Source: Inquilinus limosus DSM 16000 (GTDB lineage: Bacteria; Pseudomonadota; Alphaproteobacteria; DSM-16000; Inquilinaceae). Taken from it: a DNA stretch of 64,000 nucleotides. Of this stretch, positions 54,939 to 63,063 are shown in pieces; within the stretch, counting starts at the first letter, position 1; every line of letters begins with the position of its first letter. The notes beneath the pieces were generated by a model, which saw only the letters and a list, made by a program, of their open reading frames with translations, was not told the DNA's origin and made no database searches. Position numbers and translations under genes: made by a program. The stretch lies in NCBI RefSeq assembly GCF_000423185.1, contig NZ_KE383987.1, positions 130,228-194,227 on the forward strand, given 5' to 3'.

Positions 54939-55028
54939 CCCCTGCCCTCCGATGACGGCCGGGCGGTCGGGGCCCGGCGGTCCATTGGTCGCAAATGAGC
55001 GACGGATCGCCAAGCCCCCGCGGCGCTG

Positions 55029-56339
55029 CTACGCCGCTTCGGCCAGCCGGGCGGCGGCTAGGCCGCGTTCGAGGTCGGCGAGGATGTCGTCGATGTGCTC
55101 GATCCCGACCGACAGGCGGACATAGCCTTCGGTCACGCCGCTCGCCCGCTGCTCCTCCGCCGTCAGCTGGGAATGGGTGGTCGAGGCCGGGTGGATCGCC
55201 AGGCTGCGGGCGTCGCCGATATTGGCGACGTGGTACAGGAGCCGCAGCCCGTCGATGAAGCGCCGACCGGCCGCGGCGCCGCCCGCCAGCTCGAAGCCGA
55301 CCAGCCCGCCATAGCCGCCCTTCAGGTATTCCTCCGCGCGTTCCCGCGCGACGCCGGTCTGCAGCGAGGGGTGGATGACACGCGTCACCTCCTTGCGTTG
55401 GGCCAGGAAGGCGGCGACCGCGCTGGCGTTGCGGGAATGCCGCTCGATCCGCAGCGGCAGCGTCTCCAGCCCCTGCAGGATCTGGAAGGCGTTGAAGGGC
55501 GACAGCGAGGCGCCGAGGTCGCGCTGCAGCGTGGTGCGCGCCTTGACGATGTAGGCGACGGGGCCGAGCGGCTTCGTCGCCTCGACCCAGACCGCACCGT
55601 GATAGCTCGGGTCCGGGGTGTTCAGCGCCGGCTGCCGCTCGGGATGCGCCGCCCAGTCGAAATTGCCGCCGTCGACGATCAGTCCGCCGATCGAGGTGCC
55701 GTGGCCGCCGATGTATTTGGTGGTGGAGTACACGATGACGGCGGCGCCGTGGTCGAAGGGCCGCAGCAGGACCGGCGCCGCGGTGTTGTCGACGATCAGC
55801 GGGATGCCGAATTCCCGCCCGATGGCGGCGACCTCGGCGATCGGGAACACCGTCAGCTTCGGGTTCGGCAGGCTTTCGGCATAGAAGGCGCGGGTACGGC
55901 CGTCGACGGCGCGGCGGAAGGTCTCCGGATCGGCCGGGTCGACGAAACGGACCTCGATGCCCTGGTCCTTGAGGCGGTTGGCGAACAGATTCCAGGTGCC
56001 GCCATAGAGGTCGGTCGAGCTGACGATGTTGTCGCCGGCCCGGGCCAGGTTCTGCACCGCGAAGGCCGAAGCCGCCTGGCCGGACCCGACGGCGAGCGCG
56101 CCGGCGCCGCCCTCCAGCGCCGCGATGCGCTGCTCCAGCACATCGACGGTCGGGTTGCCGATGCGGCTGTAGATGTTGCCCAGCTCCTCCAGCGCGAACA
56201 GCTTCCGCGCGTGTTCGGTGTCCTGGAACTGGAAGGATGTCGATTGGTAGATCGGCACCGCCACGGCGCCGGTCGCCGGATCGGCCCGCCAGCCGGCATG
56301 GAGGGCCAGGGTTTCAGGGCGAAGCGCCGGTTCGGACAT
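55029..56339 (-). CDS. metY: O-acetylhomoserine aminocarboxypropyltransferase (sulfhydrylase), second copy
   Basis: A 436-residue PLP enzyme. The Schiff-base lysine is in YSTTKYIGGHGTSIGG near residue 205; ALRPETLALHAGWRADP and PIYQSTSFQFQDTEHA open the protein. It has the same function as the copy at 1764-3065, though the two have clearly diverged (for example TKYIGG versus TKFLSG). The AT-rich leader 56340-56460 contains a candidate SahR-like half-conserved operator, so this copy may be the methionine-regulated one. Confidence 0.93.
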   Translation of the reverse strand: MSEPALRPETLALHAGWRADPATGAVAVPIYQSTSFQFQDTEHARKLFALEELGNIYSRIGNPTVDVLEQRIAALEGGAGALAVGSGQAASAFAVQNLARAGDNIVSSTDLYGGTWNLFANRLKDQGIEVRFVDPADPETFRRAVDGRTRAFYAESLPNPKLTVFPIAEVAAIGREFGIPLIVDNTAAPVLLRPFDHGAAVIVYSTTKYIGGHGTSIGGLIVDGGNFDWAAHPERQPALNTPDPSYHGAVWVEATKPLGPVAYIVKARTTLQRDLGASLSPFNAFQILQGLETLPLRIERHSRNASAVAAFLAQRKEVTRVIHPSLQTGVARERAEEYLKGGYGGLVGFELAGGAAAGRRFIDGLRLLYHVANIGDARSLAIHPASTTHSQLTAEEQRASGVTEGYVRLSVGIEHIDDILADLERGLAAARLAEAA

Positions 56340-56409
56340 GGTTCTCTCTCAGGAAGCGGCAGCGGCGTCAGGAGGGAGATTAACATGGAAGCCGTGAGGC
56401 TCAATTCTC

Positions 56410-56423
56410 AAATATCTCTTTAT
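56410..56423 (-). promoter_or_regulatory. Degenerate SahR-like site upstream of the second metY
   Basis: The minus strand reads ATAAAGAGATATTT, compared with ATAAAGACATGTTT in the metF-operon operator (8996-9009): 12 of 14 positions agree, although the right arm of the palindrome is not completed. It lies 71 bases before the metY start in an AT-rich leader. An additional inverted pair ATTAACAT/ATGTTAAT flanks this leader. Confidence 0.35.
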
Positions 56424-56463
56424 TATGTTAATAACAGAAAAACACAGATATAAATGCGCAAAA

Positions 56464-56540
56464 TGTCATGCCCGGGCTTGACCCGGGCATCCAGAGGTCT
56501 CGACAGTCTCTGGATTGCCGGGTCAAGCCCGGCAATGACA
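56464..56540. repeat. Dispersed palindromic repeat, stem type C (copy 2)
   Basis: About 77 bases: TGTCATGCCCGGGCTTGACC, core ATCCAGAG, then CTCTGGATTGCCGGGTCAAG and the end GGCAATGACA. It is related to the repeat at 47446-47536 and lies between the bisC stop and the second metY start. Confidence 0.85.
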
Positions 56541-56560
56541 AAGGGGAGAGCTGGCCTCCC

Positions 56561-58888
56561 CTACTCCGCCGCCTGCGCCGTGGGGTCGAGGATCTCCGGC
56601 GGGTCGAAGGCGGTGACGCGTGGCGCCGGGCCCTCGAGCTTCGCCACCTCGACCAGGCAGGTGTGGGCGCTGGGCCCCTGCCCCAGCCGCGAGGTGCCCT
56701 TGTCGCGGGTCAGCACGTTCGGGTTGCCGTGCTTGCACATCGCGCCGACCTGGCCCGGCACCTCCGGGTCGTACCAGGCGCCGGTGGCGAGCTGGATGAC
56801 GCCGGGCATCACCCGGTCGGTCACCAGCGCGCCGGCGAGGCAGGCGCCGCGGTCGTTGAACAGCCGCACCACGTCGCCGTCCTTGATGCCGCGGGCGGCG
56901 GCATCGGCCGGATGGATCCAGACCGGCTCGCGGTCGGCCACCTTCTCGCTGCGGCTGGTGACGCCGGCGTCGAGCTGGCTGTGCAGCCGGGTCTTCGGCT
57001 GGTTCGAGATCAGGTGCAGCGGGAAGCGCCCGGTCTCCGGCGAGCCGAGCCATTCCGCCGGTTCGAACCACACCGGATGGCCCGGGCAGTCGTCATAGCC
57101 GAAGCCGGCGATGCGCTCGGAGAAGATCTCGATCCGGCCGCTCGGCGTCGGCAGCTTGTTGGCCACCGGGTCGGCACGGAACGCCTCCAGCAGGATCTTC
57201 GGCTTCGACGACAGCGGCAGCTCGACATGGCCGCGCTCCCAGAACTCCTGGAAGCCGGGCAGCTCGATCCCCGCCTCGGCGGCGGTGCGCCGGTCGTTCT
57301 CGTAGAAGTGCTGGACCCAGCCCATCTCGTCGCGGCCCTCGGTGAACGCCTCACGGGCGCCGGCCCGGTCCGACAGCTCGGTCAGGATGTCGAAGTCGCT
57401 GCGCGCCTGCCCGACCGGCGGGATCGCCTGCGGCATGGCCAGGATGTAGGGGTCGCGCGCGGCGCCGCCGATGTCGTTGCGCTCGAAGCTCGTCGTGGCC
57501 GGCAGCACGATGTCGGCGCGGCGGGCGACCGGGGTCCACCACGGCTCCTGCACGATCACCGTCTCCGGCTTCGCCCAGGCGCGCAGCAGGCGGTTCAGAT
57601 CCTGGTGGTGGTGGAACGGGTTGCCGCCGGCCCAGTAGACCAGCCGGATGTCGGGATAGGTGATCCTGTGGCCGTTGTAGTCGTCCTCCTCCCCCGGCCG
57701 CAGCAGCAGGTCGGAGATGCGGGCGACCGGGATGTAGCGGCCGGTCGGGTTCGGGCCGGGCAGGATCCGGGCGCGGCTGCGGCCGTCGCTGGCGGAGCCG
57801 ACATTGGCCTCGGCGCCGTAGCCGTAGCCGATACCGCCGCCGGGCAGGCCGATCTGGCCCAGCATCGCCGCCAGCACCGTGCCCATCCAGTAGGGCTGCT
57901 CGCCATGGTCGGAGCGCTGCAGCGACCAGCTGAGGCTGATCATGGTGCGCTGCGACGCCATGCGCCGCGCCAGGCCGCGGATGGTGTCGGCGGAGAGGCC
58001 GGAGATCGCGGCCGCCCAGTCGGCGTCCTTGGCCGTGCCGTCGGCCTGGCCCATGAGATAGGGCAGGAAGCGGTCGAAGCCGCTGGTGTAGCGGTCGATG
58101 AAGCCGCGGTCGTACAGCCCCTCGGCCACCAGCGTGTGCGCCAAGCCCAGCATGATCGCGGCGTCGGTGTTCGGCCGCGGCGCCAGCCATTCGGCCCCCG
58201 CCTCCTCCGCCATGTCGTCGCGCACCGGGCCGATATAGACGAACTGCACCCCGGCCTCGCGGGCGCGGCGGTTCCAGTCGCGCTGCGTGTGCTTGCCGGT
58301 GCCGCCCGAGGCGATCTGGCTGTTGCGCGGCGGCATGCCGCCGAAGGCCACGACCAGGCGTCCATCGGAAGCGATGCTGCGCCAGTCCGTAGTCTCGACC
58401 AGGATCCGGTTGAAGTCGCCGATGATGTGCGGCATCAGCGGCAGGGCGGTGCCGAAGCTGTAGTTGTTGACCGAGGCGGTGTAGCCGCCGGTCGATCCCA
58501 GCATGCGGCGCAGCAGCGTCGGGGCGTTGTGCAGCCGGCCGGCGCTGCCCCAGCCGTAGCTGCCGCCATAGATGGCTTCGGGGCCGTGCTGGCTGCGCAC
58601 CCGCTCCAGCTCCTCCGCCACCAGGGCCAGCGCCGTCTCCCACGACACCGGCACGAAGGCGTCGGCGCCGCGGCGGCTGCCGTCGCTCCTGTGCCGGTCG
58701 GCCAGCCAGCCGGCCCGGACCATCGGCTGCGGGATGCGCAGGGGCCCGTGCACCATGCCGGGCAGCGAGTTGATGATCGGCGACGGGTCGATGTCGCTGG
58801 CATAGGGCTGGATGCCGACCATCTTGTCGCCTTCGACGACGGCCATGACGGCGCCGTAATGGCTGGAGGACGGGCTCAGACGCGGCAC
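56561..58888 (-). CDS. bisC: Molybdopterin oxidoreductase, biotin/TMAO/DMSO sulfoxide reductase type (BisC-like)
   Basis: A 775-residue molybdenum enzyme of the DMSO reductase family. It begins with the short N-terminus typical of cytoplasmic BisC (SSSHYGAVMAVVEGDK), with no Fe-S cysteines and no Tat signal. VNNYSFGTALPLMPHIIGD near 155 contains the serine expected to bind Mo, and QRSDHGEQPYWMGTVLAAML and SNQPKTRLHSQLD are bis-MGD contact regions. It would reduce biotin or methionine sulfoxide. The GTG at 58888 is preferred over ATG codons upstream that would add unrelated sequence. It precedes metY on the same strand, separated by a repeat. Confidence 0.9.
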   Translation of the reverse strand: MPRLSPSSSHYGAVMAVVEGDKMVGIQPYASDIDPSPIINSLPGMVHGPLRIPQPMVRAGWLADRHRSDGSRRGADAFVPVSWETALALVAEELERVRSQHGPEAIYGGSYGWGSAGRLHNAPTLLRRMLGSTGGYTASVNNYSFGTALPLMPHIIGDFNRILVETTDWRSIASDGRLVVAFGGMPPRNSQIASGGTGKHTQRDWNRRAREAGVQFVYIGPVRDDMAEEAGAEWLAPRPNTDAAIMLGLAHTLVAEGLYDRGFIDRYTSGFDRFLPYLMGQADGTAKDADWAAAISGLSADTIRGLARRMASQRTMISLSWSLQRSDHGEQPYWMGTVLAAMLGQIGLPGGGIGYGYGAEANVGSASDGRSRARILPGPNPTGRYIPVARISDLLLRPGEEDDYNGHRITYPDIRLVYWAGGNPFHHHQDLNRLLRAWAKPETVIVQEPWWTPVARRADIVLPATTSFERNDIGGAARDPYILAMPQAIPPVGQARSDFDILTELSDRAGAREAFTEGRDEMGWVQHFYENDRRTAAEAGIELPGFQEFWERGHVELPLSSKPKILLEAFRADPVANKLPTPSGRIEIFSERIAGFGYDDCPGHPVWFEPAEWLGSPETGRFPLHLISNQPKTRLHSQLDAGVTSRSEKVADREPVWIHPADAAARGIKDGDVVRLFNDRGACLAGALVTDRVMPGVIQLATGAWYDPEVPGQVGAMCKHGNPNVLTRDKGTSRLGQGPSAHTCLVEVAKLEGPAPRVTAFDPPEILDPTAQAAE

Positions 58889-59166
58889 GGCACTTCTCCC
58901 TGGTCGGTCACGGCAGTGGGCCCCAGATGGTCGCAGCCGGAAGCCCGGCGTCAACCAGATTTCCGGCATGGCCGCTGCCAGTTTATGGCTCCCCGGCGGC
59001 CCCGGATCCAATTTGCTTTAAACCCAAGGAATGACTCGCCAAGCGCGACGGGGTGTGACTTGATTCTACGGCGTGAAGCCCATTTGATTGGAGCGTCTGA
59101 AGTCGTGGCGCCCCCCAAAGGACGGGAGCAATGCGCCGGGGCGTACACAAAGGGAGAGCGAAGAGG

Positions 59167-59721
59167 ATGGCAGTGAAGCAGCGGGCCCCCCAGCGGCTGA
59201 AGCAGATGCTGAAGAGTTGCGGCGCACGCGTCGATGCCAGGGTACGGGAGCAGCTGGCGGCCCTGCCCGCGGGCTGGTCCCGGTCGGTCAGCGGCATGTT
59301 CGCGCGGGTCGAGCGCATCCTGACCGACGAGGAACGCCAGACCTTCCGCTGGACCGAGGTGCGCGACCGCGATGGGCGCCTCGCCGCCTCCTGGTCCGGG
59401 GCGCGGGATTCGGGCGTGCTGATCGACCAGATCGTCGAGGAGGCGGCGACCGACCTGTCCGAGACCGCCGGCTGGAAGAATTCGGCCGCCGAGCTGGCCA
59501 GCAGCATCCGCGGCATGGCGGCGCGGGCGTCGTCGCAGGCCGCCGCGGCCAAGGCCGCCGCCGCCGCGCTGCCGACCCTGATCGCCGAGGCGCAGGGTTA
59601 TTTCCGCAATCCGGACGCCGATTCCGGCGCCATCACCCAGCAGATCCGCGAGGCGCTGCAGCGCCTGGACCACGAGGCGCGCCGGTCGCTGCGCGCCAAG
59701 CTGATCCCGGACGCGTCTTAG
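59167..59721 (+). CDS. Small alpha-helical protein of unknown function
   Basis: A 184-residue soluble protein. Basic N-terminus (VKQRAPQRLKQMLKSCG), then WSRSVSGMFARVERIL, a TFRWTEVRDRDGRLA segment, and a long Ala-rich helix (about 120-150). No signal or membrane segment, and no family I recognise. GGAGAG is 8 bases before the ATG at 59167; an upstream ATG at 59131 has a weaker site. The 278-base gap to the divergent bisC gene holds their promoters but no clear element. A good terminator follows. Confidence 0.65.
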   Translation: MAVKQRAPQRLKQMLKSCGARVDARVREQLAALPAGWSRSVSGMFARVERILTDEERQTFRWTEVRDRDGRLAASWSGARDSGVLIDQIVEEAATDLSETAGWKNSAAELASSIRGMAARASSQAAAAKAAAAALPTLIAEAQGYFRNPDADSGAITQQIREALQRLDHEARRSLRAKLIPDAS

Positions 59722-59770
59722 CCGTCCGCGCAGGGGTCGGGTTCGCGCCCGCGAGCCCGGCCGCGCTGCG

Positions 59771-59797
59771 AGCCCCCCGGTCCGGCGGGGCTTTTTT
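59771..59797 (+). terminator. Rho-independent terminator
   Basis: AGCCCC (59771-59776) pairs with GGGGCT (59787-59792), with an inner CCGG/CCGG extension, and is followed by T residues to 59797. This is the best intrinsic terminator in the window and ends the 59167-59721 gene. Confidence 0.85.
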
Positions 59798-59870
59798 CAT
59801 GCCGCCGCATTGCATGGCAGCGCCGGCAACCAACCTGATACGGAGGTCCATCACCGCCGGGAGCCGATCG

Positions 59871-60218
59871 ATGCCGCGCATTGCACCCATCGTCCTGCTG
59901 GCGGCGCTCGCGCCCGCCGCCGCCCTGGCCCATCACGGCTGGAGCTCCTACGACGCCAACAAGACGCTCACCCTCTCGGGGCCGATCGAGACGGCAAGCT
60001 ACCAAAACCCCCACGGGCTGATCACCCTGACCCAGGACGGCAAGACCTGGAACGTCGTGCTGGCGCCGCCGTCGCGCATGAACCGGCGCGGCCTGCCGCG
60101 CGAGGACCTGGCCGTCGGCGCGCCCGTGACCGTCGTCGGCTATCCGAGCCGGGTGGTGGCGGACGAGATGCGGGCCGAACGGATCACCATCGCCGGCCGC
60201 ACCGTCGAGCTGCGCTGA
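59871..60218 (+). CDS. DUF6152 family exported protein
   Basis: A 115-residue periplasmic protein. Signal peptide residues 1-19 (ALAHHGW). The mature chain HHGWSSYDANKTLTLSGPI, YQNPHGLITL and WNVVLAPPSRMNRRGL matches the DUF6152 pattern, a small OB-like domain with a conserved N-terminal HHGW that might bind metal. Function unknown. It is 4 bases ahead of the membrane gene at 60223; these two families commonly occur as a pair. Confidence 0.8.
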   Translation: MPRIAPIVLLAALAPAAALAHHGWSSYDANKTLTLSGPIETASYQNPHGLITLTQDGKTWNVVLAPPSRMNRRGLPREDLAVGAPVTVVGYPSRVVADEMRAERITIAGRTVELR

Positions 60219-60222
60219 GCCG

Positions 60223-60726
60223 ATGGAGCATCACCCGCGGGGGAACGGCCTTTTGGCCGAGAGCGCGGCGCTGCTCGAGGCCTCGCCGCTCGGCGCGCTG
60301 ATGCGCGATTCGCTGTGGCTCTATCCGACCGCGAACCTGCTGCACCTGCTGGGGCTGGTGCTGCTGGTCGGCGGCATCGGGCTGCTCGACCTGCGCCTCG
60401 TCGGCTTCGGGCGGTCGCTGCCGGTCGCGACGGTGTCGCGCCTCCTGACCCGGGTCGCCCTGGCGGGGCTGCTGCTGATGGCGGTCACCGGCGCGATGCT
60501 GTTCGCCGCCGATGCCGGCCCGCTGGCCGCGGCCGACGTGTTCCAGCTGAAGATCCTGGTGATCGCGGCGGCGCTGGCGAACGCGGTCGCCTTCCGCTGG
60601 CTGTGGCAGCGGTCGCTGCCCGACTGGGACCGCACCCCGCCGCTGCTCGGCCGGATCCAGGCGGCGGGGTCGATCCTGCTGTGGCTCCTGGCCGGGACGC
60701 TCGGCCGGCTCATTGCTTACGGCTGA
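60223..60726 (+). CDS. DUF6644-like membrane protein
   Basis: A 167-residue protein with four helices (approximately residues 35-55, 70-98, 105-122 and 145-163). SLWLYPTANLLHLLGLVLLVGG near 29-50 has His in a helix, as in small haem or quinone-binding membrane proteins. It starts 4 bases after the DUF6152 gene and is probably its membrane partner. Role unknown. Confidence 0.75.
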   Translation: MEHHPRGNGLLAESAALLEASPLGALMRDSLWLYPTANLLHLLGLVLLVGGIGLLDLRLVGFGRSLPVATVSRLLTRVALAGLLLMAVTGAMLFAADAGPLAAADVFQLKILVIAAALANAVAFRWLWQRSLPDWDRTPPLLGRIQAAGSILLWLLAGTLGRLIAYG

Positions 60727-60735
60727 GAGAGACCG

Positions 60736-61377
60736 TCAGCGCTTCGCCTTGGTGATCTCCTCGATCTGGCGCTGCAGGTCGTCCAGCTTCTGGCGCAGCG
60801 TGTCGATCGACCCCTGCTCCGACGGCGCCGGCTCGGGCGCAGCCTCGGCCGGCGGCGCTGTCGGCGCCTTCCCCCCCGGCCCCTTGCCGGCGAAGGGGGT
60901 GAACATCTGCATCGCCCGCTCGAACAGCGCCATGTTCTGCTTGCCCATCTCCTCGAAGGCGCCGAACGGAAAGACCCCGCTGACGTCCTTGAAGTACTGG
61001 CGCATCTGGTCCTGGTTGCGGGCGAAGGCCTCCATCGAGGATTCGAGATAGCGGGGGACCATGAACTGCAGGTTGTCGCCGTACAGGCTGATCAGCTGCC
61101 GCAGGAAGCCGATCGGCAGCATGTTCTGGCCCTTGCCCTCCTCCTCGACGATGATCTGGGTCAGCACCGAACGGGTGATGTCCTCGCCCGTCTTGGCGTC
61201 GTAGACCACGAATTCGGTGCCGTCCTTGACCATCTGGGCCAAGTTCTCGAGCGTCACATAGCTCGAGGTCGCCGTGTTGTAGAGCCGTCGGTTGGCGTAT
61301 TTCTTGATCGTGATGGGAGGGGCCTTCGGCTCCTCGGCCGACGGGGCGTTTCCAGAGGCGGCCTGACTGGTCGGCAT
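60736..61377 (-). CDS. phaR: Polyhydroxyalkanoate synthesis repressor PhaR
   Basis: A 213-residue regulator. The N-terminal PHB_acc_N domain reads ITIKKYANRRLYNTATSSYV from about residue 23, followed by ENLAQMVKDGTEFVVYDAKT and EDITRSVLTQIIVEEE. The PHB_acc repeat LISLYGDNLQFMVPRYLESS is near 97, and the C-terminus is a coiled coil (DTLRQKLDDLQRQIEEITKA). PhaR binds both DNA and PHA granules and represses phasin genes. ATG at 61377; the frame open upstream is rejected. Divergent from the PHA-synthase-like pair. Confidence 0.93.
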   Translation of the reverse strand: MPTSQAASGNAPSAEEPKAPPITIKKYANRRLYNTATSSYVTLENLAQMVKDGTEFVVYDAKTGEDITRSVLTQIIVEEEGKGQNMLPIGFLRQLISLYGDNLQFMVPRYLESSMEAFARNQDQMRQYFKDVSGVFPFGAFEEMGKQNMALFERAMQMFTPFAGKGPGGKAPTAPPAEAAPEPAPSEQGSIDTLRQKLDDLQRQIEEITKAKR

Positions 61378-61547
61378 GATGGTCCCTATCGCTTCTTCGG
61401 GCCGCGGGCACACGGCCGCTTTGACGGATTTGTGCCTATACTGGTCCGACCGGGCCGGCATGTCACGATCCTTTCGCATCGCAACACTCGCAACGCAACA
61501 CACACCGGGATAGGCAGGCCGGATGGTGCCGACTATGATCGCCGGCG

Positions 61548-61913
61548 ATGACTGCGCCGAAACCGCCCCATGACCCGCCGCCCGGCGACGGCGACAGCCC
61601 GGACGACCTGGCCCGCCGCTTCCTCGATCTCTGGCAAGAGCATTGGACCGCAACCCTGACCGATCCCGAGACGCTGCGCGGCTGGGCCGCGCTGTTCGAC
61701 CCGGCGCGGATCGCCGCCGGCCTCGGCGGGCTGGCCGGCGATGACGCGCCTCGGCCCCCGGCCGCTGCCGCTGCACCTGGCCGCCGCGGCGGCGAGCTGG
61801 ACGAGCGGGATCGCCGCATTGCCGCTCTGGAAGAGCGCGTCGCCCGGCTCGAAGCCGCTGTGGCCGGAGCCGCTGCGCCGCGCCGCCGAACGCCTCGCAA
61901 GCCTGCCGCCTGA
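61548..61913 (+). CDS. Small PHA-associated protein with coiled-coil (phasin/PhaE-like, tentative)
   Basis: A 121-residue protein: a Pro/Asp-rich N-terminus, a helical block RFLDLWQEHWTATLTDPETL reminiscent of phasin or PhaE-type subunits, an Ala/Pro linker, a coiled coil ELDERDRRIAALEERVARLE (about 82-101) and a basic tail PRRRTPRKPA. Next to a PhaC-like gene and phaR it is probably a granule-associated accessory. The end of the gene overlaps the next one by 173 bases in another frame, which is unusual. Confidence 0.65.
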   Translation: MTAPKPPHDPPPGDGDSPDDLARRFLDLWQEHWTATLTDPETLRGWAALFDPARIAAGLGGLAGDDAPRPPAAAAAPGRRGGELDERDRRIAALEERVARLEAAVAGAAAPRRRTPRKPAA

Positions 61914-63063
61914 CGCCGCCGCCGCGGCCCTGACCCGGGAGACGACGCGGCGCTCCGCCGCCTTCCTGACCGGGCTGGAACGCTATGCCCGCCACCCCTA
62001 TCGCCGCGACCTGCCGGCCGTGCCGGTGCTGTGGCGGGACGGCTCCGCCCGGCTGCTCGACTATGGATCGATCGAGGGGGAGCCGGCCGAGGGGCTGCCG
62101 CTACTGGTGGTGCCGTCGATGGTCAACCGGGCCTATGTGCTGGACCTGACGGCGGAGCGCAGCCTGCTGCGCTTCCTGTCGGCGCAGGGGCTGCGGCCGC
62201 TGTTGCTGGAATGGGGCATGCCGGAAGGCCGCGAACGCGACTTCACCCTGACCGACGTGATCCTCCGGCGGCTGGAGCCGGCGCTGGACGCCGCCCTGGC
62301 CGCCGCGCAGGGGCCGGTCGGGCTGCTGGGCTATTGCATGGGCGGCACTCTGGCGGCGGCGCTGGCGGCACGGCGGCCGGCCGACATCACGGGGATAGCC
62401 TTCATGGCCGCCCCCTGGGACTTCCACGCGGATGCGCCGCATCAGGCCGAGATCGGCCGGATGGCGGCGACCGCCAGCCAGCCGATCGTGGCTGCCCTCG
62501 GCGTGCTGCCGGTCGACGGCATCCAGGCGCTGTTCGCCACGCTCGACCCGCTGACCGCGCTGCGCAAGTTCAGCGCTTTCGGCCGGCTGGACCCGGATTC
62601 GGCCGAGGCGGCGCGCTTCGTGGCACTCGAAGACTGGCTGAACGACGGGATCCCGCTGCCCGGCCCGGTGGCGCTGGAGTGCCTGGCCGGCTGGTACGGT
62701 GAGAACACGCCCGGCCGTGGCGCATGGCGGATCGACGGCGCGCCGGTGCGGCCGGAGGCGATCCGGCGTCCCAGCCTGCACCTGATCCCGGCCCGCGACC
62801 GGATCGTGCCGCCGGCCAGCGCCCGCGCCCTGGCCGAGCGGATGCCGGGGGCGGAACGGATCGAGCCGACGCTCGGCCATATTGGCATGGTGGTCGCGGG
62901 CGGCGCCGAGGCGCAGGTCTGGCGGCCCCTGGCCGAGTGGCTGGCCGCCGTTATTGGAACCGGACGGACAGCGAAACCGGCGCGGCGGAAAGCCCGTCGT
63001 AGCGCACCGTCACGGTCCCGCCGGACGCCGGCTGCGTCGGTGGGCCGAAGGAGCCGAGGCTGA
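61741..63063 (+). CDS. PHA synthase-like alpha/beta hydrolase (PhaC-like)
   Basis: A 440-residue protein with the PHA-synthase lipase box GYCMGG at 197-202, whose nucleophile is Cys199 rather than Ser; Asp353 in PARDRIVPP and His380 in GHIGMV complete the triad. LLEWGMPEGRERDFTL near 155-170 is PhaC-like. It is shorter than class I PhaC (~590) and near class III size plus extra ends. It would polymerise or transfer hydroxyacyl groups. The ATG at 61741 yields a plausible N-terminus (TRLGPRPLPLHLAAAA), overlapping the previous gene by 173 bases; a start after 61913 would lose this. The last ~37 residues, Arg-rich, overlap the convergent gene. Confidence 0.8.
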   Translation: MTRLGPRPLPLHLAAAAASWTSGIAALPLWKSASPGSKPLWPEPLRRAAERLASLPPDAAAAALTRETTRRSAAFLTGLERYARHPYRRDLPAVPVLWRDGSARLLDYGSIEGEPAEGLPLLVVPSMVNRAYVLDLTAERSLLRFLSAQGLRPLLLEWGMPEGRERDFTLTDVILRRLEPALDAALAAAQGPVGLLGYCMGGTLAAALAARRPADITGIAFMAAPWDFHADAPHQAEIGRMAATASQPIVAALGVLPVDGIQALFATLDPLTALRKFSAFGRLDPDSAEAARFVALEDWLNDGIPLPGPVALECLAGWYGENTPGRGAWRIDGAPVRPEAIRRPSLHLIPARDRIVPPASARALAERMPGAERIEPTLGHIGMVVAGGAEAQVWRPLAEWLAAVIGTGRTAKPARRKARRSAPSRSRRTPAASVGRRSRG

